A stretch of 64,000 nt of DNA from Neobacillus paridis (GCF_016765675.1 NZ_JAESWB010000025.1:62001-126000), one strand, 5' to 3'; counted from the stretch's first letter, positions 25,441 through 34,875 are shown. The notes: generated by a model not told the origin, from the letters alone. A program made the numbers and translations.

Positions 25441-26451
25441 ATGATTGAATTAAAAAAGATGTTAATGAAAAATCCCCATCATATAGAGAATATTTTAGAA
25501 AAATATGATTTTCACAACATTGATGTTAGAAACAATGAAATTAGATGTGGAATTGAAGAAAATACAAATAATACATCAGTTCGTATTAAACTAAATGAAA
25601 ATTTAACAGCTAATGATTTTGGAAGGGATATTCATGGAGACTTATTTAGTTTAATCATGAAAGTAAAAGGTATTCACTTAAATGAAATTATACAAACAGT
25701 AAAAAAAGAATTAGATATTACATATATTGAATTTAATAAACCAAAAAAGATTTTTGGTGGATTCTATGACAACATAAAACGAAGAAATAAAAGTGTAGTT
25801 GAATTAAAAAAGTACGATGAAAGTATTATGAATGATTATTTAAATAAATATAATACCTTATTTTTAAAAGATGGTATTAATTTTGCAACACAAAAGAAGT
25901 TTAAAATAGGGGTAGATCATTCTTCTTGTAGAATATCTGTCCCTTGGTATGATTATGAAGAAAGTTTAGTTGGTATTGAAGGTAGGTATATGGGTGATTA
26001 TGAAAAGGATAATGTTTCTAAATGGTTTCCGATTTGCCCATTCAGCAAAAGTCAGTATCTGTTTGGATACAATCTGAATTACTCTGATTTACAATCATGT
26101 GAAGAAGTATACGTTGGTGAATCTTCAAAATTTGTAATGCAACTAGATTCAATGGGTATTAATACATCAGTGGCTTTAGGTGGAAATTCAATACATAATC
26201 AGCAGATAAAACAATTATATTGGTTGAATCCTAAAAAAATAATATTCTGTTTTGACGAAGGGCTGGATCAAGAATTAATACAGAGACAAGTAGAAAAAAC
26301 AAAGATTCTATTAAAATTCTTCGATATTAAAATAGGTTGTGTGATTGATAGAAACAATGAAATATTGAAAAAAGGAAGTAAAAATTCACCTTCAGATGTT
26401 GGAAAAAATGGATTTAAAGAATTAGTAACAAAGTATGTTGAGTGGAGATGA
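25441..26451 (+). CDS. DnaG-like primase with Toprim fold
   Basis: 336 residues from ATG 25441 with GGGATGAAAG upstream. The N-terminal 90 residues resemble a primase zinc-binding domain but lack the Cys ligands. The Toprim core shows EVYVGESSKFVMQLDSMGI (catalytic Glu) and KIIFCFDEGLDQE (Asp-x-Asp-like). It would make RNA primers with the neighbouring helicase. Ends 60 bases before the nuclease gene. Confidence 0.7.
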   Translation: MIELKKMLMKNPHHIENILEKYDFHNIDVRNNEIRCGIEENTNNTSVRIKLNENLTANDFGRDIHGDLFSLIMKVKGIHLNEIIQTVKKELDITYIEFNKPKKIFGGFYDNIKRRNKSVVELKKYDESIMNDYLNKYNTLFLKDGINFATQKKFKIGVDHSSCRISVPWYDYEESLVGIEGRYMGDYEKDNVSKWFPICPFSKSQYLFGYNLNYSDLQSCEEVYVGESSKFVMQLDSMGINTSVALGGNSIHNQQIKQLYWLNPKKIIFCFDEGLDQELIQRQVEKTKILLKFFDIKIGCVIDRNNEILKKGSKNSPSDVGKNGFKELVTKYVEWR

Positions 26452-26511
26452 TACTTTTGGTAAAAGATGTCTGGAAATAATAGAAACCGTTAGGAAGGAA
26501 ATGAAAAGAAG

Positions 26512-27330
26512 ATGAGTGAGCAAAAATATAGTTTCTCAAGGCTAGAAACTTTCCATAATTGTAAAAGAAATTTTTATTATACTTATATTTTAGATAATAG
26601 ATCAGGTGAATCAATATATACATATTTGGGAACTGTTTGCCACGAACTAACAGAAGCAATAATTCAAAAGCAAATGACAAACGATGATGCTGTTATACAG
26701 TTTATAGAAGCAGTTGATGATGCTGAAATGTTAGATTTAAGATGGATTAGCGACAATGTTAAAAATAATTATGTCAATTGCATTGTTCACTTCTTTGAAA
26801 ATTTCTCACCAATTGATAATCCAACAATTCGTATTGAGGATTATTTTGAAATTGACATAAATGGAGTAACGATTATTGGTTATATAGACTTATGGTATAT
26901 GATTGGAAATGATATATACATAATTGACTTAAAAACAAGTTCTAAATTCAGTAAAAAAGATTTACCAAAAAAATCACGACAGTTATTATTATATGCAATT
27001 GCATTGAGTGAAAAGTATCCTGATTATAAGATTCATTTACAATTTAATATGCTTAAATATGTATTGAAGAATGGAAAATTATTTGAACGTAATAAACTTA
27101 ATCTGTTTGATGAATTTCCAGATGGTATTGTTGAAGTGGATTTTAACGAAGAAAGTATTCAGGATGTAAAGGATTATGTTATTAATACAGTAAAGGAAAT
27201 TAATTCAATAGATAAAAGTGATATTGTATATTGGAACATGGGATATGATCCTACAAAGGACTTTTTCTGTAAGAACCTGTGTGGACATAGGAGCAAATGC
27301 TTAGAAAGATTAGGTAAGGTGGTCGATTGA
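26512..27330 (+). CDS. PD-(D/E)XK nuclease, RecB/Cas4-like
   Basis: 272 residues from ATG 26512, GGAAATGAAAAGAAG upstream. Features: SFSRLETFHNCKRNFYY start, GTVCHELTEA, the active site GYIDLWYMIGNDIYIIDLKTSS (D...DLK) and RQLLLYAIAL. A late Cys cluster (CKNLCGHRSKC) plus the early Cys could hold an Fe-S cluster as in Cas4/AddB-type nucleases. Likely a DNA end-processing exonuclease in replication or recombination. Confidence 0.8.
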   Translation: MSEQKYSFSRLETFHNCKRNFYYTYILDNRSGESIYTYLGTVCHELTEAIIQKQMTNDDAVIQFIEAVDDAEMLDLRWISDNVKNNYVNCIVHFFENFSPIDNPTIRIEDYFEIDINGVTIIGYIDLWYMIGNDIYIIDLKTSSKFSKKDLPKKSRQLLLYAIALSEKYPDYKIHLQFNMLKYVLKNGKLFERNKLNLFDEFPDGIVEVDFNEESIQDVKDYVINTVKEINSIDKSDIVYWNMGYDPTKDFFCKNLCGHRSKCLERLGKVVD

Positions 27331-27333
27331 TAA

Positions 27334-29220
27334 GTGAAAAAAGAACCGAGATTATTTTTCTATGATTTTGAAGTCTATTCTAAAGCAAAGCATCCATTAA
27401 CAGGAAGAAGTTTTTGGCTAGTTGTGTTTATTGAATACAAAACTAGAAAAGGAAAAGTAATAATTAATGATGAAGAAGCATTAATGAAATTTTATCAATC
27501 CTATAAAGATGATATTTTTATAGGATTTAATAGTCGTAATTATGACATACACATTTTTAAAGGTTTATTATTAGGTATGGATGCTGGGTATATAAATGAT
27601 AAATTAATTATTCAAGGTAAAAAAGGCTGGGAAGTTGTAAGAGAAGGATATAAAATACCATTAAATAATTTTGATATTATGCCAAATCCACCTATTAGTT
27701 TGAAAACATTAGAAGGATTTATGGGCAGTATGATTAAAGAATCAAGTGTCCCATTTGATTTAGATAGATGGTTAACTAATGAAGAAATTAAAGAAACAAT
27801 CAAATATTGCTTACATGATGTTAAACAAACAATTTTAGTATTTGAGGCTAAACGTGAAGAATTTGAAAGTCAGCTTGGATTAATTGAAATGTTTAATCTT
27901 GATATGTCATTGTTTAATAAGACAAAAGCTCAATTATCTGCTCACATTCTAGGAGCAGAAAAGCATGAAAATCGAGGAGATGAATTTGATTTTATATTTC
28001 CTGAAGTTATTAGATTGGATAAATATAAATATATTAAAGAATGGTATGAAAATCCAGAAAACAGAAGATATGTTGATGACAAAGGTAAAAAGAATAAGTT
28101 AATTACAGAAATTGCAGGGGTGGAACATGTATTAGGTTTTGGAGGTATACATGCCGCTATACCCAATTATTATACAGAAGGAATTATTCTTTGTTGCGAT
28201 GTGGCTTCACTTTATCCAAGCATAATGATAAATTTTGATTTTCTAAGTAGGAATGTTAAAGAGCCTTTAAAATTCAAAGATATTAGAGATAAGAGATTGT
28301 CATTAAAGAAGATAAAAGATAAAAAAGAAAAACCATTAAAAGTAGTTATCAACGGTACATTTGGAGCGTCAAAAGATCAATTCAACGCATTATTTGATCC
28401 ACTTATGGCAAACAATGTTTGTATTACAGGTCAGTTATTATTGGTTGATTTAATTGAAAAAGTAGAACCATATTGCGAGTTAATACAATCAAACACTGAC
28501 GGTATTTATATGAAAGTTGAAAATAGAGAAAACGTAAATAAAATCAAAGAAGTAGCAAAAGAATGGGAAGTTAGGACTGGATTAGAATTAGAATGGGATG
28601 AATATATAAAGATTTATCAAAAAGATGTTAATAATTATCTTTTGATACCAGAAAAGTTATATGATGAAAAAGGAAAACCACGTTGGAAAACTAAAGGTGT
28701 TTATGTAAAAAAACTTAATGATTTGGATTATGATTTACCTATTGTCAATAAAGCCATGGTTAATTACTTCGTGTTTAATACTCCTATTGAAGAAACAATT
28801 AATAGTTGTGATGAATTAAGGGAATTTCAAAAGATTGTAAAGTTATCATCTGCATATAAATATGCATTAAAAAATTGTACATTCTCAAAGAAAAAGGTTT
28901 TAAATGAGAAAACTGGTAAAATGGTTTTAAAAAAAGTTTGGAATGAAGATGGGGAAATATTAAAAGATAAAACTTTTAGAGTGTTTGCTTCAACTAAAGA
29001 AGAAGATAAAGGTATTTATAAACGAAAAGAAGGTGAAAATCCAGAAAAATTTGCTAATACACCTGATAAGTGTTTCATAAACAATGATGATATCAAAGGT
29101 AAAAAAATCCCCAATTATCTTGATAAACAATATTATATTGATTTAGCACAAGAAAGGATAAATCAATTTCTTGGTACAGATAAAAAGACAAAGAAAAAGA
29201 AGGAAAAAGTTTCAAAATAA
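27334..29220 (+). CDS. DNA polymerase, family B
   Basis: 628 residues from GTG 27334. Exonuclease motifs: FYDFEVYSK (Exo I), FNSRNYDIHIF (Exo II) and YCLHDVKQT (Exo III). Polymerase motifs: CCDVASLYPSIM (A), KVVINGTFGASKD (B) and QSNTDGIYMKV (C, NTDG rather than DTDS). The protein is short for family B but keeps proofreading and synthesis modules. SPbeta itself uses a PolIII-alpha-type enzyme here, so the replicase has been swapped in this relative. Lys-rich C-terminal tail. Confidence 0.85.
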   Translation: MKKEPRLFFYDFEVYSKAKHPLTGRSFWLVVFIEYKTRKGKVIINDEEALMKFYQSYKDDIFIGFNSRNYDIHIFKGLLLGMDAGYINDKLIIQGKKGWEVVREGYKIPLNNFDIMPNPPISLKTLEGFMGSMIKESSVPFDLDRWLTNEEIKETIKYCLHDVKQTILVFEAKREEFESQLGLIEMFNLDMSLFNKTKAQLSAHILGAEKHENRGDEFDFIFPEVIRLDKYKYIKEWYENPENRRYVDDKGKKNKLITEIAGVEHVLGFGGIHAAIPNYYTEGIILCCDVASLYPSIMINFDFLSRNVKEPLKFKDIRDKRLSLKKIKDKKEKPLKVVINGTFGASKDQFNALFDPLMANNVCITGQLLLVDLIEKVEPYCELIQSNTDGIYMKVENRENVNKIKEVAKEWEVRTGLELEWDEYIKIYQKDVNNYLLIPEKLYDEKGKPRWKTKGVYVKKLNDLDYDLPIVNKAMVNYFVFNTPIEETINSCDELREFQKIVKLSSAYKYALKNCTFSKKKVLNEKTGKMVLKKVWNEDGEILKDKTFRVFASTKEEDKGIYKRKEGENPEKFANTPDKCFINNDDIKGKKIPNYLDKQYYIDLAQERINQFLGTDKKTKKKKEKVSK

Positions 29221-29222
29221 AC

Positions 29223-29251
29223 TTGCAAATAAAAATATATTAATGTAAAAT
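29223..29251 (+). promoter_or_regulatory. Phage-type promoter
   Basis: TTGCAA (29223-29228), 17 bp containing AAAATATATTAATG, then TAAAAT (29246-29251). It belongs to the recurrent AATATATTAAT-type element set and would drive the 3D-domain gene onward. Confidence 0.55.
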
Positions 29252-29311
29252 AATAAATACATAGATAGAAAGGAAGTGATGAATTGTTCCTCTGGCAAAG
29301 GAACAACTATT

Positions 29312-29962
29312 ATGGTTAAAATTAACAAACAAGATGTAATTAAGTACGGACTATTAGCAAGTTTATTTACAAATTTCACGATTGGATGTAAATATGTTTT
29401 TGATTTCAAAGAACATGAACAAAAAATACATAAATTAGAGCAATATAATAAAGAATTAAGTATGGGAATTAATGATTTGGTTAAAATTTCCTCTAAATTA
29501 AGCAAAAAACAACAAGAAAGTAGAAATAAAATAATCCTTTTAAGGGATGAATTAAAACAGATTATAAATAAAAATAAATTAATATTAAAGGAAAATATTA
29601 AATTAAAAAAAGAATTAAAGAGAAAGGAGGTGAGTGGTAAAAGGAAGTTAAATATGACTTTAACTTTTTATGGTTCAGATTGCAGTGGCTGTAGCGGAAT
29701 AACCAAAAGTGGGATATCTGTAAAAAATTCAATTTATTATAAGGGCTATAACGTAATTGCTGCCGATCCAAAGGTAATTCCGTTACATTCAATTATTAAA
29801 ATAGAAACTAAAAATAGAACATTTTATGGGTATGTAGCTGATACAGGGAGCGCTATCAAAAATAATGTATTAGATGTCTTAGTTGGTTCAGAAGCAGAGT
29901 CATACAAATATGGTAGGCAACAAGCAACTGTTACTGTGATTCGTGAAGGAGGAAATAGTTAA
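29312..29962 (+). CDS. yorM: 3D-domain protein, YorM-like
   Basis: 216 residues from ATG 29312, preceded by AAAGGAACAACTATT; an ATG at 29279 is too close to its ribosome site. A hydrophobic segment (YGLLASLFTNFTIG) is followed by a coiled coil (about 30-110) and a C-terminal 3D domain: MTLTFYGSDCSGCSG, GYNVIAADPKVIPLHS, FYGYVADTGSAIK. The 3D fold occurs in cell-wall lytic or resuscitation factors. SPbeta yorM carries such a domain and also follows the polymerase gene. Confidence 0.65.
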   Translation: MVKINKQDVIKYGLLASLFTNFTIGCKYVFDFKEHEQKIHKLEQYNKELSMGINDLVKISSKLSKKQQESRNKIILLRDELKQIINKNKLILKENIKLKKELKRKEVSGKRKLNMTLTFYGSDCSGCSGITKSGISVKNSIYYKGYNVIAADPKVIPLHSIIKIETKNRTFYGYVADTGSAIKNNVLDVLVGSEAESYKYGRQQATVTVIREGGNS

Positions 29963-30636
29963 TGGGTAATTTCAAAGTTGGAGAATCTGTAATCATTAAC
30001 TCACATGCAAAAAATGGATTACCAATGAGGGTCGGACAGAAAGCATTGGTTACAGATAAAGAGTCTTTAAGTTTAAACTACGATTATATTGTTAGATTTG
30101 ATGATAATAAAACTGCATTTGTACGTGAAAAAGAATTAAATAAGTTAACAGAAGAAGATAGAAATTATATGAAATTCATTTACAAAGGAAATCGTGTTTC
30201 TTATGACAACCATAAGGAAGTAGTTAAGGTAGTAAAATGTGATTATTTAAATAAACATGTTGAAGTTCAATTTAACGATGGCTCTACAGATGTTGTTGGA
30301 TTTGAGAAATTAACACGAATTGAAAATGATAATTCACAAGTGATTGAGTGTAAAGAAGAAAAATTATCAAGAGAGCAACTGCATAGAAACGTTATTGAAG
30401 AAATACATAAAACATTTAAAATTAAGAATGCTGATTATGGTAATAGCTTTGGTGAGCAATATGAGGAATACGGGTTACTTAGTGCATTAATCAGATTAGA
30501 TGACAAAATGAGAAGGTTAAAGCAATTAAATAAACAAGAAGCACAGGTTAAGGATGAAAGCATTCGAGACACTTTGTTGGATTTAGCAAACTACAGCATT
30601 ATGACTATAATGGAATTAGATAAAGAGGCAAAATAA
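29962..30636 (+). CDS. DUF1599/Nmad1-type nucleotide-modification-associated protein
   Basis: 224 residues; ATG overlaps the previous stop (TAATG). The N-terminal 110 residues look like two SH3-like beta modules (ESVIINSHAKNGLP, NRVSYDNHKEVVKVV). The C-terminal part (HKTFKIKNADYGNSFGEQYE ... LIRLDDKMRRLKQL ... RDTLLDLANYSIM) fits DUF1599, a domain often near nucleotide-modifying enzymes in phages. The next gene overlaps again by one base. Confidence 0.65.
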   Translation: MGNFKVGESVIINSHAKNGLPMRVGQKALVTDKESLSLNYDYIVRFDDNKTAFVREKELNKLTEEDRNYMKFIYKGNRVSYDNHKEVVKVVKCDYLNKHVEVQFNDGSTDVVGFEKLTRIENDNSQVIECKEEKLSREQLHRNVIEEIHKTFKIKNADYGNSFGEQYEEYGLLSALIRLDDKMRRLKQLNKQEAQVKDESIRDTLLDLANYSIMTIMELDKEAK

Positions 30637-31406
30637 TGTTTAGTGTTAATTTAAGAGATGAACGACTAGGGATGATAAATGAAAATAGACATGGTTCAAA
30701 GATGGAAATAATTAAATATAATCGTGCTTTGGATATTTTAGTAAAGTTCGAAAAAGGAAGCCCTATACATACAAATTGGGACAGTTTTATAAAAGGGACT
30801 GTTAAAAGTCCGTATGATAAATCTGTATACAGTATTGCGTATTTAGGTGAAGGAGATTATAAAACAAGCGAAAATGGTAAAATCACTCGCTAATACTCCA
30901 TTTGGATGGGAATGTTGGAAAGATGCTATAGTAATTACTCTAGTAAAAGATATCCTACATATGAAAAATGTTCTGTTACAGATGAATGGTTAAATTACCA
31001 AAATTTTGCAGCTTGGTATGATGAAAATTACTATGAAGTTGATGGAGAAAAAATGGAATTAGATAAAGATATTTTAATAAAAGGGAATAAAGTATATTCA
31101 CCAGATGCTTGCGTTTTTGTGCCAAAGAGAATTAATTTATTATTTGTTAAGAAAAATGCTTCGAGAGGAGATTTGCCTATTGGAGTTGTTTGGTATAAAC
31201 GTGATAAAAATTATCAAGCTGATGGAAAAGATGAATATGGAAATACAGTACATTTAGGTAGATATGATACTGTTGAAAAAGCATTTGAAGCATATAAAAT
31301 ATTCAAGGAAAATACTATTAAAAAAGTAGCAGATATTTATAAAAATAAAATTCCCAATAATCTTTATGAAGCTATGATTGCATATAAGGTAGATATCAAA
31401 GACTAA
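30636..31406 (+). pseudogene. AP2/HNH-like phage protein with in-frame TAA
   Basis: The frame opens at ATG 30636, stops at TAA 30891, then continues without shift (YSIWMGMLERCYSNYSSKRY ... to 31406). The reconstructed 256-codon protein has the W..MLERCY and YPTYEKCSVTDEW signature and a late NTVHLGRYDTVEKAFEAYK repeat of phage AP2/HNH-associated proteins. A Glu codon (GAA) is the likely original at the stop. A downstream start at 30906 could still make the C-terminal half. Confidence 0.6.
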
Positions 31407-31442
31407 TAGAAGGTAAATTATATAAATAGTAGGTGAAGTAGT

Positions 31443-31535
31443 ATGGTATATCAAACAATGATAGACGTAATTCAATGGTTGGCTATTGTAATTTTAGCTT
31501 TTAAAGTATTTGAATTAGAAAAGAAAATGAAATAA
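31443..31535 (+). CDS. Tiny membrane peptide
   Basis: 30 residues from ATG 31443 behind TAGGTGAAGT. One hydrophobic helix (VIQWLAIVILAFKVF) and a Lys-rich end. Size and form recall small phage membrane peptides or holin-like regulators; no function assigned. Confidence 0.45.
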   Translation: MVYQTMIDVIQWLAIVILAFKVFELEKKMK

Positions 31536-31565
31536 CTCTTTCATGGGATAGGGGGGAATGGTAAA

Positions 31566-31742
31566 GTGAAAAATGTTGTATTAAAAATTGAACAAAATGG
31601 CGGGGAATATTACGGATACGCTACAATTAAAAATGTTCCAGACGATTTTACTATAATCAGAAGCAGTAAAGAAATTCAAATAGGCGATATTAAAATTGAA
31701 TTTGATGAAGTAGTGGAAATTCTTAAGGTTGAAACTATTTAA
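31566..31742 (+). CDS. Small phage protein
   Basis: 58 residues from GTG 31566 after GGGGGGAATGGTAAA. Beta-rich (KNVVLKIEQNGGEYYGYATI ... IGDIKIEFDEVVEIL). Unknown function. Confidence 0.5.
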   Translation: MKNVVLKIEQNGGEYYGYATIKNVPDDFTIIRSSKEIQIGDIKIEFDEVVEILKVETI

Positions 31743-31781
31743 AAACATTACTTTATCATAACTAAAAAGGAGCGATCTAAA

Positions 31782-32042
31782 ATGAAAGTACAGGATAATC
31801 GAAATTCAAAAGTAGAAGTCGGAGATATGATAGTTACTAATAAAAATAAAAGGTATCTAATCGCCTATGAAGAGGATTCTAAACATTCATATCTACAAAT
31901 TGATGTTGAAACATTTGATATAATAAACGGATATATGAGCGATGATTTTAAAAACTTTAAGATAGGTTATCAATTATACGAAGGTGAAAGCATTGTAGAA
32001 ATAATCAAAAGTGAAAATTTAACATTAAACATTATTAATTAA
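31782..32042 (+). CDS. Small phage protein
   Basis: 86 residues from ATG 31782 behind AAAAAGGAGCGATCTAAA. SH3-like beta pattern at the N-terminus (VEVGDMIVTNKNKRYLIAYE). Unknown function. Confidence 0.55.
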   Translation: MKVQDNRNSKVEVGDMIVTNKNKRYLIAYEEDSKHSYLQIDVETFDIINGYMSDDFKNFKIGYQLYEGESIVEIIKSENLTLNIIN

Positions 32043-32061
32043 TTTATAAGGAGGAGATAAT

Positions 32062-32376
32062 TTGATATTCATTCAGGATTCATTACCGTCCACAGTTACA
32101 GTTGTTCCATTAAATGATGATCCAATGTTGCAAATTAAATCAATACAATACCTAGATGAAACTGAGGATAGAGTTATTTTAAAATGTGCTGAATATGTTG
32201 AAGAACTGAAAAGAGGATTTACTTGTAATTTAATTTATGAGTTTAATATTGGAGATAGAAACAGAGAAAATAAAGAAAAGAGATTTGAAGAAATTAAGGA
32301 TTTAGTATTAGTATACATAAATAGAACTTGGGATGTTGGTGGAATACCAACATGGGAATATGTGTTTTTTAAGTAA
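32062..32376 (+). CDS. Small phage protein
   Basis: 104 residues from TTG 32062 after AAGGAGGAGATAAT. Ends RTWDVGGIPTWEYVFFK; a decayed copy of this last stretch recurs at 32753-32802. Unknown function. Confidence 0.55.
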   Translation: MIFIQDSLPSTVTVVPLNDDPMLQIKSIQYLDETEDRVILKCAEYVEELKRGFTCNLIYEFNIGDRNRENKEKRFEEIKDLVLVYINRTWDVGGIPTWEYVFFK

Positions 32377-32414
32377 AATAAGTTAAAATTTAACTTTTAA
32401 TGGGAGTGATATTA

Positions 32415-32741
32415 ATGAAGCAAATAACTCATATTCACGAAATATTGCCTTATACGTTTAATTCTATTGTAACTTTACCGAATGGAGAAGTATTGCAAAA
32501 ACAATTAGTTAAGGGAAAACCGAATACATATAAAGTTATTTACAACGATGACGTAACAGTTGTTATTCTTGAGGATGGTTCAAAAGGAGTAGCAATAAAA
32601 AGCCCAAAAGATGCCTATAATAAACAAATTGGACACGATATTGCACATAAAAGAGCAAGAATAAAACAGCTAAAAAAAGAAATTGAACAATTATCAAAGC
32701 ATCAATTAGTTGAAGAAAGAAGACTTGAAATAAGCAAATAA
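32415..32741 (+). CDS. Small phage protein with coiled-coil tail
   Basis: 108 residues from ATG 32415 (GGGAGTGATATTA upstream; the in-frame ATG at 32400 overlaps the ribosome site). The C-terminal 40 residues form a charged coiled coil (HKRARIKQLKKEIEQLSKH). Unknown function. Confidence 0.55.
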   Translation: MKQITHIHEILPYTFNSIVTLPNGEVLQKQLVKGKPNTYKVIYNDDVTVVILEDGSKGVAIKSPKDAYNKQIGHDIAHKRARIKQLKKEIEQLSKHQLVEERRLEISK

Positions 32742-32752
32742 TTAAATAAAAG

Positions 32753-32802
32753 TTGGGACATTGGCGGTTTCCCATAATGGGAATACGTATTTTATAAATA
32801 AT
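32753..32802 (+). pseudogene. Decayed duplicate of the 3' end of 32062-32376
   Basis: The sequence reads SWDIGGFP, stop, WEYVFYK, stop, matching TWDVGGIPTWEYVFFK at the end of the upstream gene. It points to an old tandem duplication whose body was lost or replaced by the gene at 32415. Confidence 0.5.
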
Positions 32803-32825
32803 TAAACAAGGAGAGGATTAAATAA

Positions 32826-33119
32826 ATGAACAACGAAAACTTAATTAAAATTCAATTCTCATACATAGATGAATCTAACCAAGAATCAACACTAAAGAAA
32901 ACATACACAGCCACCGTTATGGAGGATACTGGTGCATTAGAAAAGCTAACGGAAGATTTTAAAACCTTTATTAAAGTAATTGGATTTACTGATGAATGGA
33001 TTGATCGTATTCAACTTCTGGAAGAAGATGATGAACATGAAATCGAAGAATTGTTTTGGGACGAAGAAACTGAAGAAGAAGGAATAGAAGAAGGCAAGTC
33101 ATTGGAGGGAGAAAAATAA
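32826..33119 (+). CDS. Small acidic phage protein
   Basis: 97 residues from ATG 32826 behind AAGGAGAGGATTAAATAA. The C-terminal third is extremely acidic (EEDDEHEIEELFWDEETEEE). Could be a DNA mimic or partner-binding tail, but no family is recognised. Confidence 0.55.
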   Translation: MNNENLIKIQFSYIDESNQESTLKKTYTATVMEDTGALEKLTEDFKTFIKVIGFTDEWIDRIQLLEEDDEHEIEELFWDEETEEEGIEEGKSLEGEK

Positions 33120-33120
33120 A

Positions 33121-33417
33121 ATGCTAAAACTTTTATCATCATTATTAATTTATTTGGTTGAATCTGTAGTTTTTGGAACACTTACATATTTTATGATTTA
33201 TATTTTATCATACAAAAATTGGCGACCAAGAACCACATTAATTGGTTTGTGCTTACTTTGGGTAGGGTTTATTTTCAATATTGTTTACACAGGATTGATG
33301 GGATGGAATTTTACTCCTGCAAGTGATTTAGAATCATTTTTAGATAGTATTACATTTGTGATTGCAGTTTTATCTTTAGGTTTGATTTATATTGGTTTAA
33401 ATAAAATATCTAAATAA
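33121..33417 (+). CDS. Membrane protein, three helices
   Basis: 98 residues, ATG two bases after the previous stop. Three hydrophobic helices at about 5-30, 38-60 and 78-95. Probably in the cytoplasmic membrane. Superinfection exclusion or holin-like roles are possible, but nothing specific is visible. Confidence 0.5.
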   Translation: MLKLLSSLLIYLVESVVFGTLTYFMIYILSYKNWRPRTTLIGLCLLWVGFIFNIVYTGLMGWNFTPASDLESFLDSITFVIAVLSLGLIYIGLNKISK

Positions 33418-33424
33418 ATATTTA

Positions 33425-33474
33425 TATACTACATATAGTGTACGATATGGAAATTAGACACGATATGTAGTATA
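33425..33474. promoter_or_regulatory. Long inverted repeat with ACTACATAT arms
   Basis: TATACTACATAT (33425-33436) and ATATGTAGTATA (33463-33474) are perfect inverted arms, with further partial pairing inside (GTGTAC/GACAC). The 26-bp interior suggests an operator rather than a terminator. It lies before 33516. Confidence 0.55.
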
Positions 33475-33515
33475 AGTAATTAAATAAGAGATAAGTTTTA
33501 AAGGAAGTGATAAAA

Positions 33516-33806
33516 GTGAATACAAATGAAGAAGTCGAATATTGGAAACAGCTTTTTTATAACGAATGTGAAGCTAGGCATACTTCAATTGAACAACTTC
33601 ACGACAGGAGAATTAGAGAATTATTTGAAATGGGTGAAGAAATTTTCAAGTTAGAAGATGAATTGAAACAGCACAAGAAAGCGTTAGAAGAAATAGAAAG
33701 TATGACTAGTAATCTAAGAGAATACCAACCTTCATATTACACCATTAACAATGTTGCTAGGTTAGCGTTGAAAAAGACTAGTGAAGAATATGACGAAATA
33801 TTCTGA
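33516..33806 (+). CDS. Small coiled-coil phage protein
   Basis: 96 residues from GTG 33516, eight bases after AAAGGAAG; an upstream GTG at 33507 overlaps the ribosome site. Predicted coiled coil across residues 15-65. Unknown function. Confidence 0.5.
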   Translation: MNTNEEVEYWKQLFYNECEARHTSIEQLHDRRIRELFEMGEEIFKLEDELKQHKKALEEIESMTSNLREYQPSYYTINNVARLALKKTSEEYDEIF

Positions 33807-33839
33807 ACGTAATAAAGAAATGATGTAGTTGGAGATCAA

Positions 33840-33950
33840 TTGTTTGAAGGTGATTCTATTCATCAAACAGTATACAATTGTTCAGATTGTGGAATTGGTG
33901 TGATAAAAATATTAAATCTAGCTGCTGACAAACGAACATTTGCACTATAA
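33840..33950 (+). CDS. Tiny CxxC protein
   Basis: 36 residues from TTG 33840 behind TTGGAGATCAA. Contains YNCSDCGIG, half a zinc ribbon. Possibly a remnant of a longer gene. Confidence 0.3.
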   Translation: MFEGDSIHQTVYNCSDCGIGVIKILNLAADKRTFAL

Positions 33951-33968
33951 ACTTTAATATAGAGAGCG

Positions 33969-34721
33969 GTGATTCAAATTAGCAAGATAAAAAGTTTTAT
34001 ACAAGAGGAACATTTAACTAAAGATTTATACCATGTTAAAGAAGTTGAGTTAGAATTAGTAAAACAAATTTGTAGAGAAAAACACTATTTACATAGAGTA
34101 CCAAGTATTGTTGCATCATATGGCTTATATAGGAATGAATTACTAATGGGAATCATAACATTCGGAGTTCCGCCTTCCCCATACCTAATGAAAATTTGTG
34201 GTGAAGAATATAAGAAATCTGTACTGGAATTAAATAGATTATGGTGTTTTGATGAGTCTCCTAGAAATTCTGAAAGCTTTTTAATTTCACAAGGTATTAA
34301 ATTACTTAAACGTGATAAACCAGAAATAAAAATATTGGTATCATTTGCTGATACAAGAGAAGGACATTTGGGATATATTTATCAGGCTACTAATTGGAAT
34401 TTCACAGGCTGGTCAATTCCTGGTGGTGGCAGTATTGTTATTGATGGTAAAGAATATCATCCTAAGAATTTAAATAATAAATACAACACAAGTGATCTAA
34501 ATAAGCTTAAAGAAATACTTGGAACGCAGAATATTTTCTATAGACCTAGAAGTAAGAAATGCAGGTATGTAAAATTTATTAGCGATAAACGTGAAAATAA
34601 GAAACTTGCTTCACTTTGTAAATATCCAATTCAAGACGGCTATCCTAAAACGTTACCAGATGAGATTGAATATAAGACAAAGAGACAGAAGTTAATGGAT
34701 AAAAAGGCTGACGATATGTAG
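33969..34721 (+). CDS. Mom-like DNA modification protein (GNAT fold)
   Basis: 250 residues from GTG 33969 (an ATT at 33978 is also well placed). Conserved stretches: HYLHRVPSIVASYGLYR, GIITFGVPPSP, VLELNRLWCFDE, NSESFLISQGIKLLKR, LVSFADTREGHLGYIYQATNW. This series matches phage Mu Mom and relatives, which convert adenine in DNA to a bulky N6-modified form and so block restriction enzymes. Placed among several methyltransferases, it adds to the phage DNA-protection set. I am fairly sure of the family. Confidence 0.75.
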   Translation: MIQISKIKSFIQEEHLTKDLYHVKEVELELVKQICREKHYLHRVPSIVASYGLYRNELLMGIITFGVPPSPYLMKICGEEYKKSVLELNRLWCFDESPRNSESFLISQGIKLLKRDKPEIKILVSFADTREGHLGYIYQATNWNFTGWSIPGGGSIVIDGKEYHPKNLNNKYNTSDLNKLKEILGTQNIFYRPRSKKCRYVKFISDKRENKKLASLCKYPIQDGYPKTLPDEIEYKTKRQKLMDKKADDM

Positions 34722-34875
34722 TCGGTCTTGGATTCCAATTTAAATAAAAATATACCAATACACTTAGTTATAATAATACAAAAATACTTAAAATATACAT
34801 AGTTTATACAAAATATTTAAATGAAAATACATAAATATTCGGTTAAAATTCAGGATTTAAAGGGAGGTGAAATAA
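34722..34875. other. AT-rich intergenic segment
   Basis: No ORF with a ribosome site. AATAAAAATATACCAATACAC near 34743 resembles the recurring promoter element of this phage but without a good -35. Confidence 0.3.
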
